Positions 24,529 through 36,840 of a stretch of DNA of 64,000 bases are shown in pieces. The stretch spans positions 1-64,000 of the forward strand of contig NC_026504.1 in NCBI RefSeq assembly GCF_000182925.2, given 5' to 3'. Every line of letters starts with the position of its first letter. Positions within the stretch are counted from its first letter, which is position 1. Position numbers and translations under genes: made by a program. The DNA comes from Neurospora crassa OR74A (taxonomy: Eukaryota; Ascomycota; Sordariomycetes; Sordariales; Sordariaceae). Under the pieces are notes generated by a model. That model had not been told where the DNA came from. It searched no databases and was given only the letters and a program-made list of their open reading frames with translations.

Positions 24529-27500
24529 CGTTGCAGCGTCTGTTGTTGAGGCAAAAATCACTTTGAGAATAAGGTGCGAGTACCTCTATGCAACTAGGAC
24601 CTAGGTGTGTATAACTCTGAGAAAATTTTTGGTAGGTAGTGTGGGTAACGATGAAACTTGAAAACTTGACTGCTTTTCGTGGTGGATGGATGCTGGAAGG
24701 AAAGTGAAGGGTTGGCCCGACCTGGATGCTTCGTCTACACCTCTGCCGGCCTACAAATTCCTGGTGGTTACCTAGAGGTGTAGGTGGCCTGGTACTGCCA
24801 CCTTATAATATTCAGGGGTTGGGAAGGGACTGTGAGGAACACCGTCGATCTCTTGGACGCAAAATAACGTTGAGGTTATCACCGGGCACTTTTTCCTTCA
24901 CCAAGGACAGTTGCATTGGAATAGTTTTCAGTACGCTCTGCATGGCCTATACAACCTTACCTGGCAATCATCAACTGGATACTACATGAAAGGGCCACTT
25001 TTCACATTTTGTCTCTTCGTTCAGAACCTCAAAGTAGGGGGGCATCTACGTGGCAGACCAAGCATGAAGGCCAAGTTAGCGAGGCCACCAGCTATACCAA
25101 GATGTGGGTTCGTCAAAATGGCTGAATGGCTGGATTCTGGCACTTCGGGCCCGAACTGAAGCCATGGAGGTTGGTAATGCGAAACTGGCCAATAAAGCAA
25201 GCACAGAGGCAGGGAAGGGGACATGGAATGTCACCAAAGGGCAGCGTGAAGCTTCTGGTACATGTATTGGTACACCTGAAAGCAGGGCACTCACCACCTA
25301 GAGGTACCGATAGAGACCATTTTTGCATAACGCGAATTCTTGGCCCATAGAGGTCAAGTTGCTAGAGGTAGGCATGTTTAGGTACCCACGCAAAGACGTT
25401 GAATTCACCTGGAGTCCCGAACATGGATACAACATGGATTAAACTCAAACACGGTCTAAACACAGCTTGCTGCTGCTTCTTGTACCTACCTCTGAGTTAC
25501 GTACCTTCAAGGTACCTACTTAGGTACATGATGAAACCAACCGAAAATCAACGTTGTCCTCGTCTCCGCCGCCCCAACGGAAGTGTAGGTAGGTACCCTC
25601 CCTGCCTGTGGTGCAGTTTCTGATGTCACTATGTATACCTAGCTAGGTACATAACTGACTGTTCGGCACCAACTTGGAAAGACGGCAGGGATTAGTACTA
25701 GGTTAGGTAATGTACATAGTAGGAGAGTAGTTCCTCAAGCTTCCACTCGGTTACAGGCACCCATGCATTGCTTTGCTGCCATTTGCTGGACTCCCGATTG
25801 CGCAACTCTGTACAACATCACACCCTCCCATAGGTACCTACCTCTAGGTACCGACGTGATGTTATTCCGCTAAAGTCTGGTTTCACACCAATATGAACGT
25901 TACCTCTACCAAGTATCCGCCGACAAACATCTCGCAATGCTGCCCTCACCCGAGCTTCTTTAAGGTTTTGCCTCCAAGGCCCATGTACCTACCTAGTCGG
26001 CCTGCACATGATTGGTCCATAGCCGCCAGCTTGTTTCGCGAGGCTCTGTTTGCGATCACAAGGAATGACGGGACTGCTATGTCCAAGGCGGAAACCCAAG
26101 ACAGATAGAAATCTTTCAGAACGTAACAGATTGATGCCAACATTCTGGAAGCTTCGTGGACAGGTTGAACTGCGTCGCAGTGCGCTGCGGGATCTCGCCG
26201 CTAACGAACGTTGGAAGGATCGGAGTGTCCGGGCATCCAATCGGCCCCTTCACGGCTTCAACTTCCTCGACAAGCTGGCATGTACACAGTACATACATGT
26301 ACGTACCATAGTAAGACCTAATTCCTTAGCACCCGCACCGGTCTAGGCGGCCAGGCCCGTTCCGATGACTAGCCGCATACGAACAACTTGTTAGCGCGGT
26401 GAACTTGCAACTGGCGACTATGTATGTACCTAGGTACCTTAACTCCATCGTCCCTTCAAACGATGAGCGGAGTGACCACCTCTACTGGACAAGTTTAGTG
26501 TACTGCCGGCAGAGGAGCATGACCCACGTTCTTTGCTGCCTTCTTTCTCCCTAGGAGCTCCTGCCTCGAGAATTGTTGGTTGGTGCTGACGTCAGCCTCG
26601 AATCATCAGAGATTACCTCTAGCGAGCGAGAAAATATGTAGGTGACTTTACGAAGCAGAAGCAGAAGGGTTGCATTCCAAGCGACGACTAGCCCAGGAAC
26701 AGTTGAGGGAATATGATCCATTGTGGGGGTGGGCTAGAAAGTGGGCTGTGTTAGTGGAGCGCATCTCCCCGAGTTCCCCGAACTGATGCCCTGGCCGTAG
26801 TGGAGAGGCCTGGTCACTGTCCACCAGCACAGAATCCCGCCAGTTGTCGCCATTTCCATTTGGATGCGCAGGGCTCCCGTCGTTTCTCTGGACGCGAGGA
26901 TCTTGCAGAAACAGCATCTTGGACCTCCTCCGTGCTCCATCGGGTCCAGTTCCCGCTGGCCAAGACTTTTGCAAAAAGTTGAAAGAGGGAAAGCGCCTCA
27001 ATTTAGCAAAAAGACGAGAAGCTCCACCTTCGGCTTGACTTCCGACAACTGCTCATGGCTGGAGAAATGTCTGACTTGGTCGGTTAGTCCAAAGAAAAAA
27101 AGGGTACACAACCCTGTGAATAAAAGGCTCCGCACTCGTCAGTGTCTGGTACATACTCAAGGATTGGCTGGGTACATGTATCACAACAGAGGGACTTACA
27201 TGTATACACTATATTTTTCTGCTTCAACAATGTTCACTTGTAATAAACAGACGCCGGTCAAGTCTTCCGGCAAGGCGTGGTGGACACTAGCTGTAGGTGT
27301 GGAGTGGGGTGGGTGAGGGTAATAATTAGTAGGGGTAAGAATCCTTCCATCAAGTTGCAAGCGTTACAGTGTAAGGTGCTTCGTTGTTGCCTGAGCAGTG
27401 AGATCACTATATTTTCCTTTAATGGCAGGTGCATGAGGGATACACCAGGAAGTACGGGTTTAGATTGATCCGACGTTCAAGGATTTGTTCATAATATGCA

Positions 27501-28441
27501 CGGAAAAAACATAACGTTTATTCAACACTGGAGCCATTCTCGGATGGCAGAACTCGAGAAGAAAAGTGATAGATGAGAGTGGGCGAGAGGTTATTCTGTC
27601 TGTAGACGGGATCGTACGGGAAGGATCATGTACCTCTACTCTACATGCTATAGTTCGGAGTAGCGTTGTTGTGTACTGCATGCACCGCAAGCGAGATAAA
27701 TTCAGGTTGATGATACATAGATGTATCCATCACACGCGGGATATGTCTTGATTGGGCGTATCTGAGCAATGTAGAGGTAGGTTATCCAACTTGATATTGG
27801 TCAGGTCGTCCCTGCTCAGCCCAGGTGGTTTTTCATCTTACTAGAATAGGAAGGATGAGCCGAGCCTTGACTTCTGACTGTCCACGAGCTGTTCGCCATG
27901 GAACAAAAGAACGTGCTTAACGCCAATTGCCTAACACTGCAATCGGGAATCGGCAAACACCAAGGTACCTCTACAATCCTGCCTCTACTGTGATCAAGTT
28001 GATAGGAGGCATCATCGTATAGCCTTGAATTTGCCGACGGAAGTCTTTCCTCAAGCTTGTTGCAGCCAATTGAACCTTTGTCTTGCCTCCATGTGCCTCA
28101 AATAATCACATACGGTATCATGGAAGGATTCAGTTGATCGCAACGTAACGCATGACTTTTGTTTGGGATCGAGGCCTTTGTCTTACGCCAATCACCTGAT
28201 ACGACAGGACCCTGACCGGGCGCAAGGGACTAGAGGTATACTATTCGGTACAATGGAGAAGAGGAGGACATTGATAAGGTAGCGAGGTCCAAGTAACCGT
28301 GTGCACCACCCTCCGTGCGTGATTTATCCGACACTTCATTCATACAAGAAGTGCTTATGTCTTGCCGCCTCGCACTTCAGAAGGATTGCCAAGCCTGGGA
28401 CTTTAACATTCTGTCGATTTTTGGCTGTACAGTATCCCACC
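24529..28441. other. 3.9-kb gene-free spacer rich in TACCTCTAG words
   Basis: This stretch separates the divergent transporter and regulator genes. No open frame carries domain character, and I see no tRNA or 5S rRNA gene. Five exact copies of CTAGAGGTA/TACCTCTAG lie at 25298, 25362, 25839, 26614 and 28230, with many related TAGGTACCTACCT tracts, especially 25.4-26.5 kb. Composition is normal, so it is not RIP-degraded. It could hold long regulatory DNA or a non-coding transcript. Confidence 0.55.
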
Positions 28442-30585
28442 ATGAGCTTTGTTCCCGCCCCTCCTCGGAAACGACCAATCTCTTCGTGTCTACCATGCTA
28501 CAATCGCAAACAGAAGGTTGGTAGGACAAAAACGTTGCGGATGATCGCATCCCAATTCCATGCTTCGGGTTTTGAGCCATGTGCTAACAGTGCTACGCCG
28601 ACAGTGTAACCGAGAGATCCCGTGTAACCACTGCTCTCGCCGACGGTGCATTGAGTCTTGCGTCTACTACGCAAACCCCAGTTCCAGCTCAGCGGCCAGT
28701 CCCGGTGCATCATCCGCATCGTCGTCATCCACGACAGCGCCTTCGATCACGTTAGGCATACAGAAAGAACCACCACGCCGGTTCGAGAGATATTCCGCCA
28801 GATTCGCACTAAAGAACGAAGAGTACACATACTCTAATAGTCAGCGACGGAGGAGTGGAAGTTGGGGAGGCCGGGATCTGCCTCGGAATGAGTGGGGCCG
28901 GTGGGGTGGTACTGCCGGAGCGGGAGCGGGAGCGGGAGCGGGCGCAGGAACGGGTTCTTATCCGGGATGTTCGTCCGGATTTGCGAGATCACGCTCTTGG
29001 ACAAAGACCACGGAGGCGTGGTCGGGACGGGCTCTGGCTGAATCGTTTGGCTACTTCGAAGGGAGTAAAAGCAACACACTGGCGCTCATCCAAAAGGCGA
29101 GTGGAACTCCATGTCGTGGTCCCAAACATACCTCCTAGAGGTACAACTGTAGAGACGTGAGCTAACAATTGATGTAGATGGGACTCGGTCAGGACAATCT
29201 CGACTCTGAGAGCTCTCCAGTTCTTGTAGCTGAAACCGCCGAAGATGTTCATCGCGTCATGCGCGACATTCCCGATCGACAGATCATCGACTTTCTGGTG
29301 CAATTCTTTGTAAGAGAGATCAGCTGGTACGTCCCACGGTTACATCCATCCTCCCCACCCACAGCTTCATGTCTGTTCCGAACTGACCATGATTCGTCCC
29401 ACCAGGATGGATCAGGTAGTCCACGTTCCGTGGCTGATGAGCAAGTATCAAGACTGGTGTAACACACTTTCGGCAGAGGAATGCCGTGCTGCTGACGCCA
29501 ACGACGTACCCAGGCAAATCCGCGTGATGGACGTGGATTTTGTCGTCCTGTTGCTTCGCATTGTCTCATATGCCTTGCAATTCCTACCTTCTCCGATTTA
29601 TCCACTCGATCGGATCCGTGGTGTGCTGCTTGCCGATGTGCGCAATGAGTGCGATGATATCGCCAATACTCTGGAGGCCATGAGCTGGGCGCTCGATGGC
29701 CGAGGATCCTTGATTCGAGTCCATCAAGTTGCATTTGCCGCGCTCAAGTCCCAAACCGAAGGCAACATCAAGGCCTGCTGGGAAACCGTGAGTCGTGCTA
29801 TTCGCATCGCCCAGAGCATAGGTATTCACAGCGATAGCGTAACCGCGATTGGGGCGAATGAAACCGAAAAGGAAATGGCTCGTCGCATCTTCTGCAACCT
29901 TTACGCCTGGGACAGTCTTCTTTCGCGCCAGCTAGACCGCATGCACGCACTTCCAGGCCGCCTGCACCCCAGAAACTGGCCTCAGCTGCACGCTCTTCCC
30001 GAGTACAGAGACAGGGGAGAACAAACACCACCAACAATGTCCCTCAACCGCGGCCTGGAAGCGCCCGACCCCTTCACTGAACGGCTTCTCCAAGCCCGTC
30101 TGGCCGATTTTTGGCGGAGCGTCAGCCCCTTGCAGGGCAACGAAGATGACATTATGGCAGCTGAAGAGCGATACGACAAGTTTTCGCGCGAGTTCCTCTC
30201 CCAGCTCCCTCCAGCATTCGCTCTTGCCGACGCAGACGAGTCGTGGGACAGACTCTTGCCCAAACTACCTCTCCAGCGACAAATGCTCCACATGGCCATC
30301 TACGACTCGTTATGCTGGAACTTCCGACCGCTGCTGTTTTGGCATCCCTCGAGTTCGTTGTCCTTGCCCCCTTACAAGGTACTCCTCCTGAGATACCAGA
30401 AGAGAGGTGTGGCCGGTGCTGCTTTGCGGTCACTCGAGGCTGTCACGCGTTTGCATGCACTCTTGGGGGGCTGCCATACTCGGCTTCCGGGCATCGTCAT
30501 GTCGACCTTTGAGGCGGCTGTGCTGCTGCTGCAATTATTGGCGGATCCATCGTTTCCGGAAGATGACAGCTGCTTGAGCATGCAT

Positions 30586-30618
<33 letters not shown>

Positions 30619-31245
30619 CACATCACACCCCGATTGGACCCAATGCGGGCGAACGCACACATGGTCAATAGGGCAGCTTGCATGGAGGCTGTAGAAGGAG
30701 CGGTCAAGCGGCTCAAGATGCTTGCGGAGGTGAGTGGCCTCGCGGATATTGGGGCAAACACGCTGGTAGAGCTGCTGAGAAGGACGACAACTTTGGAAGA
30801 AGGAAGTCGCACAGAGGTGGTAGCAAACAATCAACTGCCCCTGGAGACGGATGTGAGCACATCAAAAGACCTAACAGCAGGGGCGATGAATGATACGATC
30901 TATGTGGCAACCCAGGACCACGCCGGCCTGCAGGTGCCCCAGGGTCAAGGGCAGGAGGTCGAGTCTGCCGAGAGCTTGCACGATACCCCCAGGACGACTA
31001 CAAGCTCTCTGGCGGGTGAGACGGTGGTAGACGAGGCTACCATGGTCACGGGCTGGAATGTCGCATCTGACGAGTCGATTGATGTGAGCTTGTCGATGGA
31101 TATGCCCTCCTCCCTGCAGGACTTCATGTCGACGATGACGGTGGGGGATATGGCGACCTGGTCTGCATTTGATGAATCCAGCATCTTTCCGCCGGAATCT
31201 GAGTACGTAGGCGACATCCCAGCGACAGAGACATTCAAAGGTTGA
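28442..31245 (+). CDS. Zn2Cys6 fungal transcription factor
   Basis: Four exons, 28442-28516, 28605-29096, 29178-29326 and 29406-31245; 851 aa. The intron at 29097-29177 has a GC donor (AAG/GCGAGT), the second GC-AG intron in this window. The binuclear zinc cluster is split by intron 1: Cys16, 19, 26, 32, 35 and 44 fit C-x2-C-x6-C-x5-C-x2-C-x8-C, with an extra Cys40. A Ser-rich linker and an (Ala-Gly) run follow. The middle region from about residue 230 (MDQVVHVPWLMSKYQDW onward) is the fungal-specific TF domain, with ARRIFCNLYAWDSLLSRQL as a typical helix. An 11-Gln tract (CAG repeat, 30586-30618) precedes an acidic C-terminus. It is probably the pathway-specific activator. Confidence 0.9.
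30586..30618 (+). repeat. CAG microsatellite encoding polyglutamine
   Basis: Eleven consecutive glutamine codons, all CAG except one CAA, inside the Zn2Cys6 regulator. Length is likely to vary between strains. Confidence 0.95.
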
Positions 31246-32273
31246 AAAGTTGTACTTGCAGTGAGTGTAGACAAGCCAAAGTTGGATGGCGGTTGCGTTA
31301 AGGTCCTCGACGCGGGGTGGGCGGCGGGGCGCGGCTTTCCAGTCGGGTATGTTGTGGCACCTGACCTCATTGTGGAGGTCGGGTTCAGACGAACCTGTAA
31401 TGAATTAGATGCGCTATTAACTCAAAGCCCCGATTGCCACTGTAATTTCCGTTAGTGCAGTAACTGCCCCGCCGTACGGTGGACCCCCCTTGGCCCTTCA
31501 ATCCTTACAGCCCCGGATTTCGCCAAGACGGAGGCATCGAAGGGAGACACTCGCGCTTCGGTTGACGAACAGGAAGGACTGTCTGGCATCGCGATTGCAT
31601 TCTGGATTGGGAAATGGCAAGTGAAAGTTGGCGGCAGAGGAGGACCTCTCAGTAGAACTTAATGGAACAAAATAGAATTTGTGAGAGATACCTGGGTATT
31701 GACGTTCAAAAGGGCGACTTATAACTCTCCTCGTTACCATGTATACCGTGCTCAGAACACAGTACAACCCCCTTTGCGAATGCATCATAGTCACATGGGT
31801 AGGTATTAATACGGCTGAGAGCAGATTCAAGCTCTTTTTTTTCTCGCTTTGGTTCTTCAGGGGTGAGAAATGGAGGGGCGCTACTGCATCGGGCGTCGGT
31901 TAATCGGCCATTGTGGTGTCATGAGCCGATGACCCCTAACCATTGGCTGATAAACGCTGGGCTGTCTGTACTGTGTTCGAAGTAAGTAAGACGGAAGTCC
32001 AAAACACATCACAGTTCAAACGACGAGCCAAACCGTAGCAAAGGATTCTGGCTGACAAATTGTCTTTGTTCGCTTGGTTCAGTTCGTGTTCGCTTGATGG
32101 CAGGATGTACTACTTGCGAATGCAACACCTGTCTATGAGGGAGCTTCGGAGATAAAGCATCATAGGTCCCCGGACAATCTGTACCTACCTTACCTCAGAC
32201 CTTCAAGTAGTCAGGATCGATCATCATTCAGCATTGAACCAGCAACACTCACACTCAAAAGTCTCAGTCAAAG
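31246..32273. other. Intergenic region
   Basis: About 1 kb between the regulator and the dehydrogenase. It should hold the dehydrogenase promoter. No gene or repeat is supported. Confidence 0.55.
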
Positions 32274-33356
32274 ATGGCCTCCTTCCTCATTACCGGCGCT
32301 TCAAGAGGTCTTGGACTTGCCTTCGTCAAGGAACTCGCCTCTCGCAAGTCCTCCGAAGTCAGCAACATCTTTGCTGGCGCTCGCAGCAACGTCCCTGCCC
32401 TGCAGGAGCTTTCCAAGACCGACCCCCGTGTCCAATTTGTCAAGCTCGATGTTACCAACCCGGAATCCATCAAGGAAGCGGCTGCCCAGGTCGAGAAGAA
32501 GCTGGAGGGCAAGGGACTCGATGTTTTGATCAACAACGCAGCCGTCTGCCACTATGACATGCAGAAGATGACCAACCCGACGGTGGAGAAGGATATCATG
32601 AGGGAAATGTAAGTTCCTTTTTCCTTCATTGGTTGCAAGTGTGTCGTGAATTTTCAGTACCTGCGCGCGGTACATCCTCACATGAGTACCTACTAACTAG
32701 TTGTACGCTTGCAGGACCGGCCTGGAGGAAGAATTCCAAGTCAACGTCTTGGGCGTCCAGTACACCACTCGGGAGTTCCTTCCTCTGGTGGAGAAGTCTG
32801 AGCTGAAGAAGGTTGTCAACATGTAAGAATGCCCCCCCCCCCCCCCCCCCCCCCCATATCAAATCTCCATGGTAACAGAACAACTAACAATTTATACCCA
32901 CATCCAGTACCAGCACTTCGGCTCAATCTCCTCCGCTTCCGACCCGGCTATTGCTTGGTCGCCTTGCCCGGCCTACAAGATCACAAAGGCGGCTTTGAAC
33001 GCTCTGACTGTCCAATATGCGCTGGAGTATCAGAACAAGGGCTTTTCCTTCATTGCTCTCTGCCCTGGAGTACGTCCATGTCCTTTTCTTCGGTGAATCA
33101 TGAGTATTTCTGTGGGCGGTGACTGACATTGATGTGTAAACAGTGGCTAAAGACAGATCTCGGCAGCCAGATGGCTGATCTGACAACCGAGGAGGGTGCC
33201 AAAGCCTCGTTGGACATTATCCTGACACCTGGACAGGTGTACAACGGGAAGTTCCCCATGATCAAGGTCAAGGGCTGGGAGACCCAGGAGGAGGCTGCGT
33301 CCCATGGCGGATACGCTGGAAAGAACGTGTACGATGGCCGTAACATTCCCTGGTAA
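32274..33356 (+). pseudogene. Short-chain dehydrogenase/reductase with a likely 1-nt frameshift
   Basis: Exons 32274-32608, 32715-32822, 32908-33069 and 33144-33356 read as a classical SDR of about 270 aa. TGASRGLG binds NAD(P), NNAAV follows, YKITK is the catalytic Tyr-x3-Lys and the C-terminus ends in GRNIPW. Exon 2 ends in phase 2 (KKVVN-AT/), but exon 3 must be read in phase 0 to give HFGSISSAS. No alternative splice site repairs this without deleting the strand that carries the catalytic serine region. One nucleotide therefore seems missing near 32908-32920. Intron 2 contains 24 consecutive C residues (32832-32855), so an assembly error nearby is possible. If real, the gene is broken. 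It follows the regulator and may be a cluster reductase or an unrelated neighbour. Confidence 0.7.
32832..32855. repeat. C24 homopolymer in intron
   Basis: An uninterrupted run of 24 C lies in intron 2 of the dehydrogenase. Such runs are often miscalled in length. Confidence 0.9.
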
Positions 33357-33703
33357 AGGAGAGCTGTGGAATATGGATCCTGTAAACAAACCTCAGCCAG
33401 TTAGCCAATCAGATTGCCTGAAGTTGTAATGCTCATTTCCATACCAAGCGATACCGTCAAGTATCTCTGAGCAGCAAACTGATATGTCTCGGGAAAGACT
33501 CCGCAGCAGTTGCTCGGGTAGGAAACGAATGAGATTGAGATGTGACCTGAACAGAAAGATGTAACGCCTGGGGAAACTGGAGTTGGAAGCAGCGCCTTCC
33601 AGAAAAAAATCGGGAAGTCACATTCCGCCGCATACAATAACACACGCTTTTTTTCTTCTAGAATACCCAAAACAGAAGAGATCAAGCGCTCATCCTACAC
33701 CCA
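33357..33703. other. Convergent intergenic region
   Basis: 3' flanks of the dehydrogenase and the sulfate permease; nothing else seen. Confidence 0.6.
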
Positions 33704-36181
33704 TCACTCCTCCTGTTCTACCTCCGTCATCTTCAACGCTTCTCCCACATCGCTTACAAAGTGTCCTTCACCTCCGACCAAGTCCACAATCCCGCTCCTC
33801 TTCATCATCTTCCACACCTCACTGTCCTTGCCTCCGGGGACTCGACTAAAGAAGACCCTCACGCCCCTTTCTCTATAACCCCTGACAATCTCCTCCAGCA
33901 CCTGCGTCCCGCTCCCATCCATGCTTGTCACTCCATGGACATCAAAAATGATGTTTTTGTTACTGTCTTCCTGCCTCAATCTGGGCAGGGCGGGATGGGC
34001 CTCGTTTGTTCCGTAGCGCTCTAGTCTTCTCAGCCTTGACTTGAGTTCGCCGGTGTTGGCAAACGTCAAGGGCTCGGGTATTTTCACAATCAGACATCCC
34101 TCAATGAATTCCAAGCGGTCGGGGGAGTCAGTGAAGAACTCTGCGTTCTCGAACCGGTTGGTGCCGGGAATGCGCCCCAGGATCTGGATCCGCGGGCGGG
34201 TGGCGTTGCGAATGACCTGCAGCAAAGAGAGACCGACGCCGATGGCCATGCCGAGAGTCAAAGAGAAGAAAATGGTGGAGAGAAGGATGATGGCCATGAG
34301 GGCGAGCTCGGGCCAGGCGCGCAGGCGCAGGAAAAAGGTGATATCGTGCGGGCATTCTTCGATCAGAGACCAGGCTACGACGCTGATGAGGGCCGAGAGG
34401 ACGGGTTTCTATGACGAGTTAGTACAGTATCAAGCGAAGGGAGAGCCGTCCTTGAATGGAACCGCCGAAAAAAAAAAAAAACTTACCGGAAGATAGTAAA
34501 GATAGGGAAGGAGGAACAAGATGGTGAACAAGGTCAAGAGGCTGAGGAGGATCGAGCTCATAGGCGTCTTTCCACCAGTAGCCTTGTTGACCTTGCTCCT
34601 CCCATACCCTCCAAAGGCAGGTAAGCTCATAAAGCATCCGCCAACAAAGTTTGCCACGCCCAGAGCCACCAGTTCCCTGTTTGCGCTCAGCTGAATCCCA
34701 GCAAACGGCTCGCTGCTTGAGAGACTCTTGGCCGCGACCGAACTCTCAAAGAACCCGAGGAGAGCAATCAGAAACGACGTGCCCATCGTGTCCCTTATGA
34801 GTTGCATATTGCTAGGCTGGAACGGCCATCTGAACTTGAAGGTCTGATGACTCGCCGCCTCCACTGTCCCCAACACCGCAACGCCCTTTTTATCCCACTG
34901 GAACCAATATGCCAAGAACGATGTCAGAACCACGACCAAGAAGCGATCCGGCACGTATGCAACTCCCGGGTACCTTGGCTGCATCCGCCTCTTGATCTCC
35001 CTGCAAACCATGATCACCACAAAGCTCGTACCGGCCACCACCGCTGTCAGCTTATGTACCTTATCCAAGTTTCCAAGAATGAATCGCAGCTTCTCCACCG
35101 AGCTCCCGTGTCCGATGCCGGGGTGCTTCGCGACAAGATGGTTCAAGCCCAGCTCCGGGATGAGCTGATCAACTGCGATGACTACACCAATTGCAGAGAT
35201 AAACCCTCTCAAGAACGGCCTCGACAAGACACTATCCAAGAAGCCCAATCTCGCCACGCCAGCAGCAAAGACCATCGCGCCGGCCATACCGGCAACGATT
35301 CCACATATCTTGGCATGAAGCACCCTGTCTTCGTCGCCTCCTCTTCCCAGGTCGACACTAGATTTCACCGCCGCGCCCACCAAGAGACTGCCAGCTGCTT
35401 CGGGGCCAACGATTAGAGCGGGACATGACCCCAATAGCGCGTATATGAGCGGATTCCAGACGAAGGAGTATAGGCCGTTGATAGCAGGGACGTGTGCAAG
35501 GTTATCGGCCAGGGAGAGGGCCATGGGGACATACATCCCTGCGACTGTCAGGGCGGCAATGAAGTCGCCTTTGAAGTAGGACCAACTGTATTCACGAGCC
35601 CAGACTAGGACGGGGAGGTAGTAAGAGAGGTACATGCCGGGGGTGTCCTTAACACCATGACGACGGGCAAGATCTCTCGAGGTGTGCATTTTCTGTGTGG
35701 TGATGTGAGAGGAGATCTGGCGCTTCCAGCTCTTTCGCTTGTGTTTGGGTTTTCCTGATGCTGGCCCTTCGCCGTTGGGCGACTCGGAGTTATAGGGAGA
35801 GAAATCGAGATCGGTGTCGGTGGGTGCGTCAAACGGGAAGCCGGGAAGCGAGTCGGCGTGACTAGCGTTGCTGGGGCTCACGGTTCGGGCATCGGTAAAG
35901 GTGCCGTGGCCGCGCTCTTGGGAGAGGAGGCCAGTTCTCTCGTTCGGAGTAACTGAGCGGACAGGATTGTCATTACTGGGCCCAGCGCCGCTATCCTCAT
36001 CGCCGTCGCGCTCAAAGTCCGAGGTCGAGCTGTATGATGACGAGACAGTGTAGCTCTGTCGGAGACCGCTGGGATGGGCTGGGGCGTGGTCGTGGGTCGG
36101 CCCCGTTGGTGCCTGCGCATTAGGCGGGTTCGAGTTCAACGGCCCGGGGATAGAGCGCAACGAGGAAGGTCGGGAGGGCAT
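33704..36181 (-). CDS. SulP-family sulfate/anion transporter with STAS domain
   Basis: Two minus-strand exons, 36181-34487 and 34408-33704, with a 78-bp intron containing a T-rich run; 799 aa. A long hydrophilic, Ser/Pro-rich N-terminus (about 1-190) precedes the transporter core: YLPVLVWAREYSWSYFKGD, the VPMALSLADNLAHVPAINGLY region typical of SulP proteins, then about 10-12 hydrophobic segments. A cytosolic STAS domain (about 670-790) contains NIIFDVHGVTSMDGSGTQVLEE-type sequence. The extended N-tail is more like yeast Ypr003c-type SulP proteins than like the main plasma-membrane permeases CYS-13 and CYS-14, so an internal membrane location is possible. It is not obviously part of the polyketide cluster. 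Confidence 0.93.
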
Positions 36182-36233
36182 ATTCGCGGCCCTTGGTGAT
36201 CGGATCCGATCGATTCAGAGCGCGTGTGTTGTT

Positions 36234-36268
<35 letters not shown>

Positions 36269-36840
36269 GGTAAGCCTCGGCAGCTTGTAGGACTCGGTCG
36301 CTATGGCGAATACATCGGTCGGTCGGGATGGCAGCCGTCGGTGTTTTTTGATGGCCCGGTGTCGTCGCGTCGTCGCTCGTGTCTGTTGCTGGGTCGGTCG
36401 ATGGAGAAGATTAAATATACAAGCCCAACACAGCTGGCGTACACTCCTCAAAGCCTGATCTCAACCAGGTCAGTCGGAAATCGCGGCGTGGAAAACCGAA
36501 GCGGGAGATGGGACTTTACCTAAAAGTTACAAATTGTTTTGTTTGGGAAATGGCTTGGCTACCAGTGCGGTCTGCTGCGGTGCGATGCGGTTGGCCATTG
36601 GTGCGGGGGACGTCACAGGCCCCTCCAAAAAGACCCCCCCTTGTAACTTGGAGGATCTAGGTGTAGGGGTCTGGACCAGCTGACCAAGTCATGTTTTTGA
36701 CGGACGTATAGCTCAGGCGACCCCCCCCCTTGTTAGACCCATAAATTCTTATATATATATAACCCTATCCCGAATGACATATGCATTAACGTGCAGCGTA
36801 CAGAGTACATAGAAGCACTTCGCATTATTGCATTTTTATA
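36182..36840. other. Sulfate permease upstream region with GTC microsatellite
   Basis: 5' flank of the permease. (GTC)11 lies at 36234-36266, within the likely 5' UTR. Two short C runs follow (near 36643 and 36719). Composition falls into the AT-rich block after about 36770. No gene seen. Confidence 0.6.
36234..36266. repeat. (GTC)11 microsatellite
   Basis: Eleven perfect GTC units about 50 bp upstream of the permease start codon, preceded by GTTGTT. Confidence 0.95.

Noticed and set aside
26648-27316. Overlapping open frames up to 150 codons on both strands in the long spacer
   Set aside because: Low-complexity content, non-ATG starts or no motif; the two strands overlap each other.
24529-28441. 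Looked for a dispersed Neurospora 5S rRNA gene or tRNA in the intergenic DNA
   Set aside because: No stretch matched the conserved internal control regions by eye; a tRNAscan or covariance search would settle it.
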